DNA of 43,761 nt. Source: Meiothermus luteus. GTDB lineage: Bacteria > Deinococcota > Deinococci > Deinococcales > Thermaceae. The stretch is from contig NZ_QWKZ01000008.1 of assembly GCF_003574085.1 (NCBI RefSeq), forward strand, positions 1 through 43,761, read 5' to 3'. Shown one piece after another: positions 19,920 through 28,537 of this stretch. The position numbers and the translations under genes were made by a program. Position 1 is the stretch's first letter; each line of letters begins with the position of its first letter. The notes beneath the pieces are model-generated. The model ran no database searches, had not been told where the DNA came from, and was given only the letters and a program-made list of their open reading frames with translations.

Positions 19920-21065
19920 TCAGACCTGGGCCAGCGAGCGGGCGTCCTGGGCCATGGCGTGGCCGATGGCCTTCTCGTGGCCATCCACCTCAAAAGCGTG
20001 CAGCTTCCCGGTGTCAATAAGGAGCTCTACGGTGTCCCCGGGGCGCACCACGGCGTGGCCGTCCACCTTGGCGGTAAGCATGTGGCCGCCGATTTCGGCG
20101 TGGATTTCGGTATCGGCCCCCAGCGGCTCCACCACCTCCACCTTAGCCCGCACCACGTTTTCCCCCTCTGGGATGGAGGTCCAGCCTTTCAGGCCGATGT
20201 GTTCAGGGCGAACGCCCATCCAGACCTCCTTGCTGTTGTAGGGCATCAGGCTGGTCCCCAGGGTGCTGTTGGTCCGTACCTTGAAGCCTTCGCCCACCAG
20301 ATAGACGTTGCCCCCTTCTAGCTGCACCCTGGCGCGGATGAAGTTCATGGAGGGGGAGCCGATAAAGCCCGCCACGAACTTGTTGCCCGGGTAGTCGTAG
20401 AGGTTGAGGGGGGTGTCCACCTGCTGGATCTCCCCGTCCTTCATCACCACGATGCGCTGCCCTAGGGTCATGGCCTCCACCTGGTCGTGGGTGACGTAGA
20501 TGGTGGTCACCCCCAGCCGGCGCTGGAGCTTGGCGATCTCGGCGCGCATCTCCACCCGCAGCTTGGCGTCGAGGTTGGAAAGGGGTTCGTCGAACAGGAA
20601 GACCTTGGGCTCGCGCACGATGGCACGGCCCATGGCCACCCGCTGGCGCTGGCCGCCCGAGAGCTCGCGGGGCTTGCGCTGCAAAAGGTGGTCAATCTTG
20701 ATGATGCGGGCCGCTTCTTTTACCCGCCGGTCAATCTCGTCCTTGGGCACCCGGCGCAGCCTCAGGCCAAAGGCCATGTTCTCGTAGACGTTCATGTGGG
20801 GGTAGAGGGCGTAGTTCTGGAAGACCATGGCGATGTCCCGGTCTTTGGGGGGCACATCGTTCACCAGCCGGTCGCCGATGTAGAGCTTGCCCTCGGTGAT
20901 GTCCTCCAGGCCCGCGATCATGCGGAGGGTGGTGGTCTTGCCGCAGCCCGAGGGGCCTACAAAGACCACGAACTCGCCGTCTTCGGTCTCGAGGTTGAAG
21001 TCCTTGACCGCCGTGACCTTGTTGCCGTAGCGCTTGTAGACGTGCTCCAGCCTAATTTTTGCCAT
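19920..21065 (-). CDS. Sugar ABC transporter ATPase (MalK/UgpC/MsiK type), orphan
   Basis: The 381 aa product contains Walker A GPSGCGKT at 37-44, Q-loop VFQNYALYPHMNV near 81-93, signature LSGGQ at 135-139, Walker B VFLFDE at 155-160, and a C-terminal OB/TOBE domain of about 140 residues, as in carbohydrate importers. No permease or binding-protein gene is nearby. This suggests a shared ATPase serving several sugar transporters, like MsiK of actinobacteria. A strong ribosome binding site AGGAGG lies 5 nt before the ATG. Confidence 0.93.
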   Translation of the reverse strand: MAKIRLEHVYKRYGNKVTAVKDFNLETEDGEFVVFVGPSGCGKTTTLRMIAGLEDITEGKLYIGDRLVNDVPPKDRDIAMVFQNYALYPHMNVYENMAFGLRLRRVPKDEIDRRVKEAARIIKIDHLLQRKPRELSGGQRQRVAMGRAIVREPKVFLFDEPLSNLDAKLRVEMRAEIAKLQRRLGVTTIYVTHDQVEAMTLGQRIVVMKDGEIQQVDTPLNLYDYPGNKFVAGFIGSPSMNFIRARVQLEGGNVYLVGEGFKVRTNSTLGTSLMPYNSKEVWMGVRPEHIGLKGWTSIPEGENVVRAKVEVVEPLGADTEIHAEIGGHMLTAKVDGHAVVRPGDTVELLIDTGKLHAFEVDGHEKAIGHAMAQDARSLAQV

Positions 21066-21144
21066 TTCGGCCTCCTAGTAGTACCCCTCCCACGCTGTGA
21101 GTCGCCGCAGTGCGGGCCCATCGGGGATTGCTGGGTACACCGCC

Positions 21145-21174
21145 AGTTTACCCGGCCATGGGAGTCGCCCGCAA
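21145..21174 (-). promoter_or_regulatory. Probable promoter of the orphan ABC ATPase gene
   Basis: On the minus strand TTGCGG (21169-21174), an 18-nt spacer, then TAAACT (21145-21150). The leader would be about 75 nt and carries the AGGAGG ribosome binding site near its end. The promoter lies just beyond the end of the Uma2 pseudogene. Confidence 0.5.
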
Positions 21175-21187
21175 GGGTAGCCTGGGG

Positions 21188-21740
21188 CTACCTGGCTGGA
21201 AGACCCCGGTAGAGTTCTTCCAGGCTCACGGCTACGTTGACGCAGGGCAGCCACAAGGCCCCCTTCTCTACCGCCTCATAGCGTCAGCCACCGTCTTCCA
21301 TCCGCCGGTAGATTCCCAGCCGTTTCTCGAGCTGGGAGGCCAGCACGTAGGCCTGCAAACCCGGCAGCTTCTGATAAGCGAGCAGTTTTTCGCCCCGGTC
21401 AATGGCTTCTGTGGAGTCAGAAAGTACCTCCACCACCAAGCGGGCGGTTCTCTTGAAGCTCGCCCCCTCGAGGGGCTCTTCACGGCACAAACACATCCGG
21501 GTAGTAGGCCGCGGAATCCACTTTGAGCAACATGTTTTCGGAAAAAGTCTCGCAGCCTGCCTCTTCGCCAGCATTGAAAATCGTGAGCAATAAGCGGGTA
21601 ACCAGTCGGTTGTGGTAGTCGGTCCTGCCCGCCATGGCGAACACGAACCCGTCCACAAACTCATGCCGGGTCTGGGATTTGGCCTCCAGTTCAAGAAACT
21701 CTTCAAAGGTTGCCTGGCGAACAGGGTTCTGCCTGGGCAT
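21188..21740 (-). pseudogene. Uma2-family (DUF820) endonuclease-like gene, broken
   Basis: Uma2 proteins have a PD-(D/E)XK-like fold and are multicopy in some bacteria. The first frame, from ATG 21740, encodes about 86 residues to YYPDVFVP and then stops. The conserved continuation (REEPLEGASF, ARLVVEVLSDSTEAIDRGEK, YVLASQLEKRLGIYRR) is in the next frame, so a frameshift lies near 21480-21490. After EDGG that frame meets TGA where the family has tryptophan, then continues RYEAVEKGALWLP to a TAG at 21188-21190. Two lesions argue for real decay rather than one read error. The promoter box is intact. Confidence 0.85.
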
Positions 21741-21746
21741 GGCTAC

Positions 21747-21752
21747 AGTGTA
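21747..21752 (-). promoter_or_regulatory. Uma2 pseudogene -10 box, leaderless type
   Basis: On the minus strand TACACT lies 6 nt before the ATG at 21740, the same geometry as at the intact leaderless genes. Confidence 0.5.
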
Positions 21753-21770
21753 GCAAAACCCAAATAAAGC

Positions 21771-23828
21771 CTAGTCTGTGGCCTCACCCGCTTTGGCGGG
21801 CTCGCGTTTGAGGTTTTGCACCACCAGCTCGGAGATGTCCAGCACGCGGGGGGCCTGGCCTTCGGGCTCCTGGGTGGCTTCCAGGTTCATCATCTGCATA
21901 CAGAAGGGGCAGCCCACCGCGATGGTTTTGGCCCCGGTTCCTTTGAGCTCGCGGTAGCGCTTCGTGGAAACCCGCTCGTCGCCGGGTTCTTCTTCCTTCC
22001 AGAACTGGGCCCCGCCCGCGCCACAGCAGAAGCTCTCCTTGCCGTGCCGGGGGGGTTCTTGCAGCTTAAGACCGGCGGCTTGAATGACCTGGCGGGGTTC
22101 GGCGAACACCCCGTTGTGCCGGCCCAGGTAGCAGGGGTCGTGGTAGGTGACTTCGCCGGCCATGGGGAGGAGCTCGAGCCGCTTGGCGCCAATGAGCTCG
22201 GCAATGAACTCGGTGTGGTGCTTGACGGTGTAGACACCGCCAAAGTCCCGGTACTCGTTGGCCAGCGTGTGGAAGCAGTGGGGGCAGGTGGTCACGATGG
22301 TCTTGGGTTTGGCCTCCATGGCGGCGTTGAGCGTCGCTACGTTCTCAGTGGCAAGCTGCATGAACAAAAACTCGTTGCCGGCCCGCCGGGCCGCATCCCC
22401 GGTGCAGCGCTCCTCCTTGCCCAGCACCGCCCAGCTCACCCCGGCCTCGTGCAGGATTTCCGCAAAGGCTCGAGCGGTCTTCTGGGCCCGGGGGTCGTAG
22501 GCGGGGGCGCAGCCCACCCAGTAGAGCACCTCAGCCTCGGGGTTCTGGGAGAGAGTCTTGACCTCAAAGGGGAGGCCCTCCGCCCAGGCCAGGCGCTTGT
22601 CGGCCCCTAGGTTCCAGGGGTTGCCGTTGCGCTCCATGCCCCGGAAGGCGTTGTTGAGCTGAGCCGGGAACTCGCCCTGCATCATCACCCGCTCGCGCCG
22701 CACATCCAGGATGTGCAGCATGGGCTCGTTGCCCACCGGGCAGACCTCCACGCAGGCGTTGCAGGTGGTGCAGGCCCAAAGGGCCTCCTCGTTCAGGGCG
22801 AACTCCATCAGGGGCCGTGGGCTCTCCTTGCCGGCGGCAAAGTCGGGGAGAATTTGGTTCAGCTCGTAGCGCTCGCTGATCAGGATGGCCGCCGGGGAGA
22901 GGGCCTTGCCGGTGGTGTAGGCTGGGCAGACCTCCTGGCAGCGGTTGCACATGATGCAGCTGTAGGCGTCCAGCAGCCGGGGCCAGGTGAAGTCCTCCAG
23001 CTTGGCCACCCCGAACTTCTCCATCTTTTCCAGCGCCTCAAAGTCCTGGGCGATGGGCAAAAGGGCCCCCGGTTTTTCCTTTTTGAAGGCCAGGTTCAAA
23101 GGGGCCAGGAACAGGTGGATGTGCTTGGAGCGGGCAAAGTAGGGGATGAAGAGCAGAATAGAGCCGATGGCGAACCACCAGAAGAGATGCTCGAGGATCA
23201 CAATCCGGTCCACATCCACCCAGAGGAAGAGCCCTGAGGCCAGGCTGGCCACCGGCTGGTAGGGGTCGGGGCCGTAATCCAGGTTGGCGGCCTGGGCCGC
23301 TTTGTGGAGCAGCCGGCTGCCCACGTGAAAGAGGATGAAACCCCCCACGATGGCGCTGTCGGTGGGGATGCCCTGCCGCACCCGCTCGTGCAGGGGGGTC
23401 TTCGGGTTCCAGCTAAAGGTCTTGCGGCCCGCAGGGGAGTAGCGCCGGATTAGCAGGCCCACGATGCCCAGCAGAATTAGGGCGGTGAGGAGGTCGGCCA
23501 CCAGGTTGTAGCCGTTCCAGAAGCCCCCCCGGGCCTTGAAGGGAAAGAAGCCCTCGAGCACGTCCACCAGGTTCACGCTCAGGTAAAACACAAAGCCGTA
23601 GAACACAAAAGCGTGCAAGAGGCTTACCCAGGGCCGCTTCTTGAAGACCGTCTGCATGGTGAGGGTCTGCCAGAGGGCCCTACCAAGACGCGCGGGCAGG
23701 TGGTCAAAGCGGTCTTCCGGCTGGCCACGGCGGATGGCCCGGTAGACGCGCAACAGCGCCCCGCCGCCGAAGTAAAGCGAGCCCAGCAGCAGGAGCAGGA
23801 AGAGGACTTTTTCAGGTACGGTCAGCAT
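21771..23828 (-). CDS. Membrane Fe-S oxidoreductase with CCG domains, candidate ETF:menaquinone oxidoreductase
   Basis: The 685 aa product has an N-terminal membrane part with about six helices (residues 6-232) resembling the NarI/DsrM cytochrome b type, with helix histidines H72, H168 and H214 as possible heme ligands. Two [4Fe-4S] ferredoxin motifs follow: C291, C294, C297, C301 and C353, C356, C359, C363. Two cysteine-rich (CCG) domains come next; the second keeps FCCGAGG, while the first reads ERCTGD. This layout matches heterodisulfide-reductase D-like proteins, including those that pass electrons from electron-transfer flavoprotein to menaquinone, the usual Thermaceae quinone. That specific role is inferred. 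The start has AAAGGAG 4 nt upstream. Confidence 0.85.
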   Translation of the reverse strand: MLTVPEKVLFLLLLLGSLYFGGGALLRVYRAIRRGQPEDRFDHLPARLGRALWQTLTMQTVFKKRPWVSLLHAFVFYGFVFYLSVNLVDVLEGFFPFKARGGFWNGYNLVADLLTALILLGIVGLLIRRYSPAGRKTFSWNPKTPLHERVRQGIPTDSAIVGGFILFHVGSRLLHKAAQAANLDYGPDPYQPVASLASGLFLWVDVDRIVILEHLFWWFAIGSILLFIPYFARSKHIHLFLAPLNLAFKKEKPGALLPIAQDFEALEKMEKFGVAKLEDFTWPRLLDAYSCIMCNRCQEVCPAYTTGKALSPAAILISERYELNQILPDFAAGKESPRPLMEFALNEEALWACTTCNACVEVCPVGNEPMLHILDVRRERVMMQGEFPAQLNNAFRGMERNGNPWNLGADKRLAWAEGLPFEVKTLSQNPEAEVLYWVGCAPAYDPRAQKTARAFAEILHEAGVSWAVLGKEERCTGDAARRAGNEFLFMQLATENVATLNAAMEAKPKTIVTTCPHCFHTLANEYRDFGGVYTVKHHTEFIAELIGAKRLELLPMAGEVTYHDPCYLGRHNGVFAEPRQVIQAAGLKLQEPPRHGKESFCCGAGGAQFWKEEEPGDERVSTKRYRELKGTGAKTIAVGCPFCMQMMNLEATQEPEGQAPRVLDISELVVQNLKREPAKAGEATD

Positions 23829-23850
23829 GGAACTCCTTTTGGGCTACAAA

Positions 23851-23868
23851 ATTATACTTGGTACAAGT
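23851..23868 (-). promoter_or_regulatory. Promoter -10 with adjoining palindromic operator for the Fe-S oxidoreductase gene
   Basis: On the minus strand a consensus TATAAT occupies 23851-23856. A perfect 5-bp inverted repeat ACTTG-GTA-CAAGT (23856-23868) covers the adjoining spacer. A repressor bound there would block polymerase. The -35 is poor. The binding protein is unknown. Confidence 0.5.
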
Positions 23869-23935
23869 TTATCCACGCCCCCGCTTTCCGGCAAGATAGG
23901 CCCCGCGCGTGTGTACCTATCCCCGCTTGCGCCCT

Positions 23936-23964
23936 TCGACAGGGGGAGGGGCAGCCGTTATTAT
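23936..23964 (+). promoter_or_regulatory. mdh promoter
   Basis: TCGACA (23936-23941), a 17-nt spacer, then TATTAT (23959-23964). The leader is about 40 nt and carries a good ribosome binding site. It is divergent from the Fe-S oxidoreductase promoter about 70 nt away. Confidence 0.6.
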
Positions 23965-24009
23965 CGTGAGCGGCAAAGACGGGCGAAAGCCCGGAAAGGA
24001 GCTTTAGCG

Positions 24010-24999
24010 ATGAAATCCCCTGTGCGTGTAGCGGTAACTGGTGCGGCGGGCCAAATTGGGTACAGCTTGCTCTTTCGCATCGCGGCGGGCGAGATGCTGG
24101 GCAAGGACCAGCCGGTGATTCTCCAGCTTTTGGAAATCCCCCCAGCGATGAAGGCCCTGAATGGGGTGATTATGGAGCTGGAGGACTGTGCCTTCCCCAC
24201 CTTAGCGGGCATTGTGGCCACCGACGACCCCATGGTGGCCTTTGCCGATGCCGATTATGCCCTGCTCGTGGGGGCAATGCCCCGCAAGCAAGGCATGGAG
24301 CGGGCCGACCTGCTGCAGGCCAATGGGGCCATCTTCACCGCCCAGGGGCGGGCCCTCTCGGAGGTGGCCCGGCGGCAGGTGAAGGTGCTGGTGGTGGGCA
24401 ACCCAGCCAATACCAACGCCCTCATCACCTACAAGAATGCCCCCAACCTCTCGCCCCGCCAGATTCACGCCATGACCCGCCTTGACCACAACCGGGCCAT
24501 CTCCCAGCTGGCCGCCCGGCTGGGGGTGCCGGTGGGCGAGATTAGGCGGATGACCGTCTGGGGCAACCACTCCCTTACCCAGTACCCTGACCTCTTCCAC
24601 TGCGAGGTGGGGGGCAAGAACGCCTACGAGCTGGTGGGGGACCACGACTGGTACGTCAACACCTACATCCCCAAGGTGGCCCGGCGGGGGGCGGAGATCA
24701 TAGAGGCTCGAGGGGCCTCCTCAGCGGCGAGCGCAGCCAGCGCCGCCATTGACCACATGCGGAACTGGGCCTTGGGCACCCCTGAGGGCGACTGGGTGAG
24801 CATGGCGGTGGCCTCCGATGGCTCTTACGGGATTCCCGAAGGGTTGGTCTACAGCTACCCCTGCGTTTGTAAGGACGGCGACTTCCAAATTGTGCAGGGG
24901 TTGGAGATTAACGAGTTCAGCCGCGCCCGGATGGACGCCAGCGCCAAGGAACTGGCCGAAGAGCGGGATGCGGTGTTGCAACTCGGGCTGATTAAGTAG
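24010..24999 (+). CDS. mdh: Malate dehydrogenase
   Basis: It interconverts malate and oxaloacetate with NAD(H) in the TCA cycle. The 329 aa product has the Rossmann start [16 protein letters not shown] (10-25), [13 protein letters not shown] with substrate-binding arginines, R156/D159 in MTRLDHNRA, and the catalytic H187 in [11 protein letters not shown]. It closely resembles the cytosolic-type enzyme of Thermus. ATG 24010 is chosen because AAAGGAGC lies 7 nt upstream; the same frame runs open further upstream but crosses the promoter. Confidence 0.97.
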   Translation: MKSPVRVAVTGAAGQIGYSLLFRIAAGEMLGKDQPVILQLLEIPPAMKALNGVIMELEDCAFPTLAGIVATDDPMVAFADADYALLVGAMPRKQGMERADLLQANGAIFTAQGRALSEVARRQVKVLVVGNPANTNALITYKNAPNLSPRQIHAMTRLDHNRAISQLAARLGVPVGEIRRMTVWGNHSLTQYPDLFHCEVGGKNAYELVGDHDWYVNTYIPKVARRGAEIIEARGASSAASAASAAIDHMRNWALGTPEGDWVSMAVASDGSYGIPEGLVYSYPCVCKDGDFQIVQGLEINEFSRARMDASAKELAEERDAVLQLGLIK

Positions 25000-25035
25000 C
25001 CAGGCGGCTGGCCGCGCGGGTCTGGGGGCCTGTGC

Positions 25036-25041
25036 TACCCT
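25036..25041 (+). promoter_or_regulatory. -10 box of the small exported-protein gene, leaderless type
   Basis: TACCCT lies 7 nt before ATG 25049. A 5-bp hairpin (GCCAG/CTGGC) lies a little upstream, without a T-run. Confidence 0.4.
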
Positions 25042-25048
25042 GGGGTAG

Positions 25049-25429
25049 ATGCGCCGCCGGGCCTTCTTGGGGCTTCTTTTGGCTGGAATTCTGGTGACCG
25101 GGGGGGGCGGGAAGGCCCCGGATGGTCCACCCCGGGCCTACAGCGCCACGGCCCAGGTGGTGGCCTTAAGGCCCCTGGAGGGTGGGGGATGCTGGGTGCG
25201 GGTGCGGCTACACCAGTGGGTTTCTCTCAGCCAAGGCTTTGCCTTGGGGGAGATACCCCAGCGCGGCCGGTTTTATGTCCTTTGGGCCAGCTCTGAAGGG
25301 TGTGTAGCCCTCCAGGTGGCTCAGGCCGAGGCCGCAGGGCACATCTACTACCAGGCCCGCGAGGCCCCCCGGGGGGGCTGGCGTATGAGCGGCGTTCCTG
25401 CCGTTCCGCTGGGATGCGCTGGGCCTTAG
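25049..25429 (+). CDS. Small exported protein of unknown function
   Basis: The 126 aa product starts [18 protein letters not shown], a convincing signal peptide, but has no cysteine for a lipobox. The mature part is a short beta-rich domain ([40 protein letters not shown]) with three cysteines, of which two or three could pair outside the cell. No family is recognised. Its stop interlocks with that of the convergent ispG (TTAG, 25426-25429). Confidence 0.65.
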   Translation: MRRRAFLGLLLAGILVTGGGGKAPDGPPRAYSATAQVVALRPLEGGGCWVRVRLHQWVSLSQGFALGEIPQRGRFYVLWASSEGCVALQVAQAEAAGHIYYQAREAPRGGWRMSGVPAVPLGCAGP

Positions 25430-26646
25430 GCGGGCTTGGGGCCATACCGTTTTTGGATGTACTCCTCCACCATCGCGATGAACTCCTCGGCGATGCGATC
25501 GCCCTTTAAGGTAGTGGCGAGCTGGCCGTCTATATAGACCGGGGCCCTCGGGGCCTCTCCGGTACCGGGCAACGAAATGCCGATGTCGGCGTGTTTGGAC
25601 TCCCCAGGGCCGTTGACCACGCACCCCATTACGGCCACCTTTAGGTTTTCCACGCCGGGGTAGAGGCTCCGCCAACGGGGCATCTGGGCGCTGAGGTAGC
25701 TTGACACCCGTTGGGCGAGCTCCTGGAAGAAGGTGCTGGTGGTGCGGCCACAGCCGGGACAGCTTGCCACGCTGGGGGCGAACTGCCGGACCCCCACCGC
25801 TTGTAGGATTTCCAAGGCCACCTCTACCTCCTTGGTGCGGGGCTCGCCGGGGGCAGGGGTGATGGAGACCCGGATGGTGTCCCCGATACCCTCGGCCAGC
25901 AGGGGCACCAGCCCGGCCGTGCTGTTGACGATGCCGCTGACCCCCATCCCTGCTTCGGTGAGGCCGAGGTGGAGGGGGGCAGGGGTGCGCCGAGCCAGCT
26001 CCCGGTAGACCCACCAGAGGTCGGGGGCTCGGGAGACCTTGGCCGAGAGGATGATCTGGTCTTCGCCAAGGCCGTACCTCAGGGCCCACTCGTAGCTGCG
26101 CACCGCCGACTCCACGATGGTCTTTAGGGTTACCTGGTGGGCTTCCTGAGGTTCGGGGAGCTTGGCGTTGGCCTCCATCATCTCGTCCAGCAGCTCCGCG
26201 TCCAGCGAGCCCCAGTTCACACCAATCCGCACCGGTTTGCCGAACTCCAGGGCCACCTCGCACATGGTGCGGAAGTTAGGGTCTTGCTGCTTGCCCCGGC
26301 CCACCGTGCCCGGGTTGATGCGGTATTTGTCCAGGGCCTGGGCCATCCCGGGGTACTTGCGGAGGAGGATGTGGCCGTTGAAGTGAAAGTCCCCCACCAA
26401 GGGCACCTCTACCCCCAGGTCAAGGAGCCTGCGTTTGATCTCGGGCACCGCCCGGGCAGCCTCGTCGTGGTTGACGGTCATGCGCACCACCTCGGAGCCG
26501 GCTCGAGCCAGGGCCCAGACCTGCCCTACCGTGGCCTCCACGTCGGCGGTGTCGGTGTTGGTCATGGATTGCACGATCACCGGGTGATCGCCCCCTATGG
26601 GTACCTTGCCCACCCAGACCGTAGGGGTTTTGCGGCGCTTCACCAT
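25426..26646 (-). CDS. ispG: 4-hydroxy-3-methylbut-2-enyl-diphosphate synthase (IspG/GcpE)
   Basis: It reduces methylerythritol cyclodiphosphate to HMBPP in the non-mevalonate isoprenoid pathway, using a [4Fe-4S] cluster. The 406 aa product has [18 protein letters not shown] near the N-terminus. In the C-terminal domain the three cluster cysteines lie in [12 protein letters not shown] and [11 protein letters not shown], with the cluster-coordinating glutamate in the latter. It is a single-domain pair of TIM barrel plus reductase, without the plant-type insert. ispH, the next pathway step, is 5 kb away on the other strand. Confidence 0.97.
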   Translation of the reverse strand: MVKRRKTPTVWVGKVPIGGDHPVIVQSMTNTDTADVEATVGQVWALARAGSEVVRMTVNHDEAARAVPEIKRRLLDLGVEVPLVGDFHFNGHILLRKYPGMAQALDKYRINPGTVGRGKQQDPNFRTMCEVALEFGKPVRIGVNWGSLDAELLDEMMEANAKLPEPQEAHQVTLKTIVESAVRSYEWALRYGLGEDQIILSAKVSRAPDLWWVYRELARRTPAPLHLGLTEAGMGVSGIVNSTAGLVPLLAEGIGDTIRVSITPAPGEPRTKEVEVALEILQAVGVRQFAPSVASCPGCGRTTSTFFQELAQRVSSYLSAQMPRWRSLYPGVENLKVAVMGCVVNGPGESKHADIGISLPGTGEAPRAPVYIDGQLATTLKGDRIAEEFIAMVEEYIQKRYGPKPA

Positions 26647-26695
26647 ACCTGTCCCAGTCTAATACGCGCCCCGGTTCGGTGAGTGGGTGGCGTAG

Positions 26696-26737
26696 GCTTT
26701 TTCGCAGACGAAAAAGCAGAGCGGTTCCCCGCTCCGC
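26696..26737 (-). terminator. Tandem rho-independent terminator of rplS
   Basis: On the minus strand, just after the rplS stop, a 9-bp GC-rich stem (26716-26737, loop GGAA, one GU pair) is followed by TTTTT. That T-run starts a second perfect hairpin GCTTTTTCG-TCTG-CGAAAAAGC (26696-26717). Confidence 0.85.
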
Positions 26738-26756
26738 AAGGGCAAGAAGGCGAGGG

Positions 26757-27197
26757 CTAGGCCGGCTCTTGGGGAGTGGGCTCGGCCTTGGCCTTTGCGG
26801 CTTCGCGGGCCGCCTGGGCTTTGGCCTCCACGTCCTGGTTGAGCCGCTTGCGGTCGCCTTTGATGCGGGCCGCTTTTCCGCGCAGGGCGCGCAGGTAGTA
26901 GAGCTTGGCCCGGCGTACCTTCCCCCGGCTGACCACCTGGACGCTCTCAATAAGGGGGGAGTTGAAGGGGAAGATTCGCTCTACCCCTTCGTTAAAGGAG
27001 ATCTTGCGCACCGTGAAGGAGCTGTTGTAGCCATTGCGCTTGATCTTGATGACCACGCCCTCGTAGGCCTGGATGCGGCTACGGTTGCCCTCCACGACCT
27101 TGTAGTTGACCCGCACGGTGTCGCCGGGTTTGAACTCTGGGATATCGGTGCGGGTGTACTTCCTCTCAACCACCTTGAGCAAAGCGCCACGGTTCAT
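26757..27197 (-). CDS. rplS: 50S ribosomal protein L19
   Basis: L19 sits at the 30S-50S interface. At 146 aa it carries a lysine/alanine-rich C-terminal tail (from about residue 115) beyond the bacterial core, as in Thermus L19. The core is recognisable by [40 protein letters not shown] and [18 protein letters not shown]. The ribosome binding site GAGGAG lies 5 nt before the ATG. It is transcribed alone, without rimM-trmD beside it, and divergently from rplJ-rplL. Confidence 0.97.
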   Translation of the reverse strand: MNRGALLKVVERKYTRTDIPEFKPGDTVRVNYKVVEGNRSRIQAYEGVVIKIKRNGYNSSFTVRKISFNEGVERIFPFNSPLIESVQVVSRGKVRRAKLYYLRALRGKAARIKGDRKRLNQDVEAKAQAAREAAKAKAEPTPQEPA

Positions 27198-27295
27198 GTT
27201 TTCTCCTCAGCTCCAGCGGAACCTTCTTTGGGGTTCATGGAAAGGGGCCCTGGGGCGTATCCGCCAAGCAGATACTCGGGCGAAACCAACGCTAG

Positions 27296-27324
27296 ATTCT
27301 AGCAGCCACAGGAGGGCTTGTCAA
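27296..27324 (-). promoter_or_regulatory. rplS promoter
   Basis: On the minus strand, consensus TTGACA (27319-27324), an exact 17-nt spacer, and TAGAAT (27296-27301). The leader is about 90 nt and contains a 14-codon frame overlapping the rplS start. Confidence 0.85.
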
Positions 27325-27332
27325 AAACCGGC

Positions 27333-27361
27333 TTGAAGGATGGGGGCCTACCCCTTATAAT
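27333..27361 (+). promoter_or_regulatory. rplJ-rplL promoter
   Basis: TTGAAG (27333-27338), a 17-nt spacer, and consensus TATAAT (27356-27361). Its -35 box is only 8 bp from the -35 of the divergent rplS promoter. Confidence 0.85.
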
Positions 27362-27367
27362 CCCAGC

Positions 27368-27522
27368 TTGGCACTCGTTTGGAGTGGCCGAAGACAGCGA
27401 CGGGCCATGGCCTTAAAAATGTCGCCGAGGCGCTAGTAGGGAAGCGTTTTCGCAACCTTAGGCTTCGGATTTCCCTAAATCCGAGCGGTTTTGGCTGCGC
27501 TTGAAGCGCGAGAGGAGGGACT
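27368..27522 (+). ncRNA. Leader of rplJ-rplL, probable L10 autoregulatory site
   Basis: The untranslated leader is about 155 nt. It contains a perfect 7-bp hairpin CGGATTT-CCCT-AAATCCG (27466-27483) and a 5-bp hairpin GCGCT/AGCGC (27497-27509) ending one base before the ribosome binding site region. In many bacteria the L10(L12)4 complex binds this leader and represses translation. The position and structure fit, but I did not match the known consensus base by base. Confidence 0.5.
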
Positions 27523-28047
27523 TTGCCGAGTAAGCGCAACGTAGAGAACCTCGAGGCGCTCACTGGGGCCCTTAGGGCTGCGCAGGGTTCGTTCTTCCTG
27601 GTGAACTACCAGGGGCTGGCGGCGGGGCCTACCGGCAAACTTCGCAAGGCCGTGCGGGAGAAGGGTGGGGAGCTTATCGTGGCCAAAAACACCCTGATTC
27701 GCAGGGCTATGGGCGACCTGGGGCTACCCCCCATTGAAGGGCTTAGCGGCCCTTCGGCGGTGGTGGTCTTCAACGACCCGGCCGCTGTGGCCAAAGCTCT
27801 AAAGGAGTTTGCCAAGACGAACGACAAGGGCATTCCGGCCTTCAAAGCGGGGATGCTCGCGGGCCAGGTTCTGACGGCCAAACAGGTGGAGGCCCTGGCT
27901 GATCTGCCCAGCCAAAAGGAGCTGCAGGCTGAGCTGGTGGGAGTGCTTTCGGCCACACTCTCCAACCTGGTGGGTGTGCTGGGGGCCAAGGCGCAAGAGC
28001 TGGTGGGCATCCTAGAAGCCCGGGTACAGAAGCTAGAAGCTGCGTAA
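27523..28047 (+). CDS. rplJ: 50S ribosomal protein L10
   Basis: L10 anchors the L7/L12 stalk to 23S rRNA. The 174 aa product begins [20 protein letters not shown] after a TTG start. AGGAGG lies 4 nt before the TTG, and no ATG or GTG is available upstream at the family's N-terminus. The core contains [32 protein letters not shown] and the C-terminal helix that binds L12 dimers. It is followed after 12 nt by rplL. Confidence 0.97.
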   Translation: MPSKRNVENLEALTGALRAAQGSFFLVNYQGLAAGPTGKLRKAVREKGGELIVAKNTLIRRAMGDLGLPPIEGLSGPSAVVVFNDPAAVAKALKEFAKTNDKGIPAFKAGMLAGQVLTAKQVEALADLPSQKELQAELVGVLSATLSNLVGVLGAKAQELVGILEARVQKLEAA

Positions 28048-28059
28048 GGAGGTACAAGG

Positions 28060-28443
28060 ATGGCTTTGGATATCGCTGCGATTAAGGCCCAACTTTCCAA
28101 CGCGACCGTTTTGGAACTCAAGCAGCTCATTGACGAGCTCAAGGAGGAGTGGGGGGTAACCGCGGCTGCTCCGGTGGCCGTGGCTGTTCCGGGGGCTGCT
28201 GCGGGCGGGGCCGCAGCTCCGGCGGCCGAGGAGAAGACGGAGTTTGACGTGGTCCTCAAAGAGGCCGGTGCCAACAAGCTCAACGTCATCAAGGAGCTGC
28301 GGGCCATCACCGGCCTGGGCCTGAAGGAGGCTAAGGACCTCGCCGAGCAGGGCGGTGTGGTGAAGGAAGGCGTTTCCAAGGAAGAGGCTGAGAAGATTAA
28401 GAAGCAGCTCGAGGACGCCGGGGCTAAGGTGGAACTCAAGTAA
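28060..28443 (+). CDS. rplL: 50S ribosomal protein L7/L12
   Basis: This is the stalk protein that recruits translation GTPases. The 127 aa product has an N-terminal dimerisation segment, an Ala/Pro/Gly hinge (about residues 38-54), and the C-terminal globular domain with [20 protein letters not shown] and [15 protein letters not shown] very strong AAGGAGG lies 7 nt before the ATG. A good terminator follows. Confidence 0.98.
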   Translation: MALDIAAIKAQLSNATVLELKQLIDELKEEWGVTAAAPVAVAVPGAAAGGAAAPAAEEKTEFDVVLKEAGANKLNVIKELRAITGLGLKEAKDLAEQGGVVKEGVSKEEAEKIKKQLEDAGAKVELK

Positions 28444-28458
28444 GCGCGGCGCTAGAGA

Positions 28459-28483
28459 CCCCCGGCCATCGCCGGGGGTTTTT
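28459..28483 (+). terminator. Rho-independent terminator of rplJ-rplL
   Basis: An 8-bp perfect stem CCCCCGGC/GCCGGGGG with loop CATC is followed by five T residues, 15 nt after the rplL stop. Confidence 0.93.
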
Positions 28484-28496
28484 CCCGTGCTTCGGG

Positions 28497-28520
28497 GGCC
28501 CCCGGGGAAACCCGGGGGCC
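28497..28520 (-). terminator. Very stable hairpin between convergent rplL and ftsH
   Basis: A 10-bp perfect stem GGCCCCCGGG/CCCGGGGGCC has a tetraloop that reads GAAA on the plus strand. It lies 17 nt past the ftsH stop. No T-run follows on the minus strand, so it may protect the ftsH 3' end or act with the neighbouring terminator. Confidence 0.5.
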
Positions 28521-28537
28521 TCCTCTGGGTAGGGGAG

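Noticed and set aside
23827-24009. In-frame 5' extension of mdh
   Set aside because: The extension crosses the mdh promoter and its ribosome binding site. Mdh family proteins start at the position of ATG 24010.
27198-27522. tRNA or other stable RNA gene in the largest gap
   Set aside because: No acceptor stem or T-loop GTTCRA pattern was found. The gap is accounted for by two promoters and two leaders.
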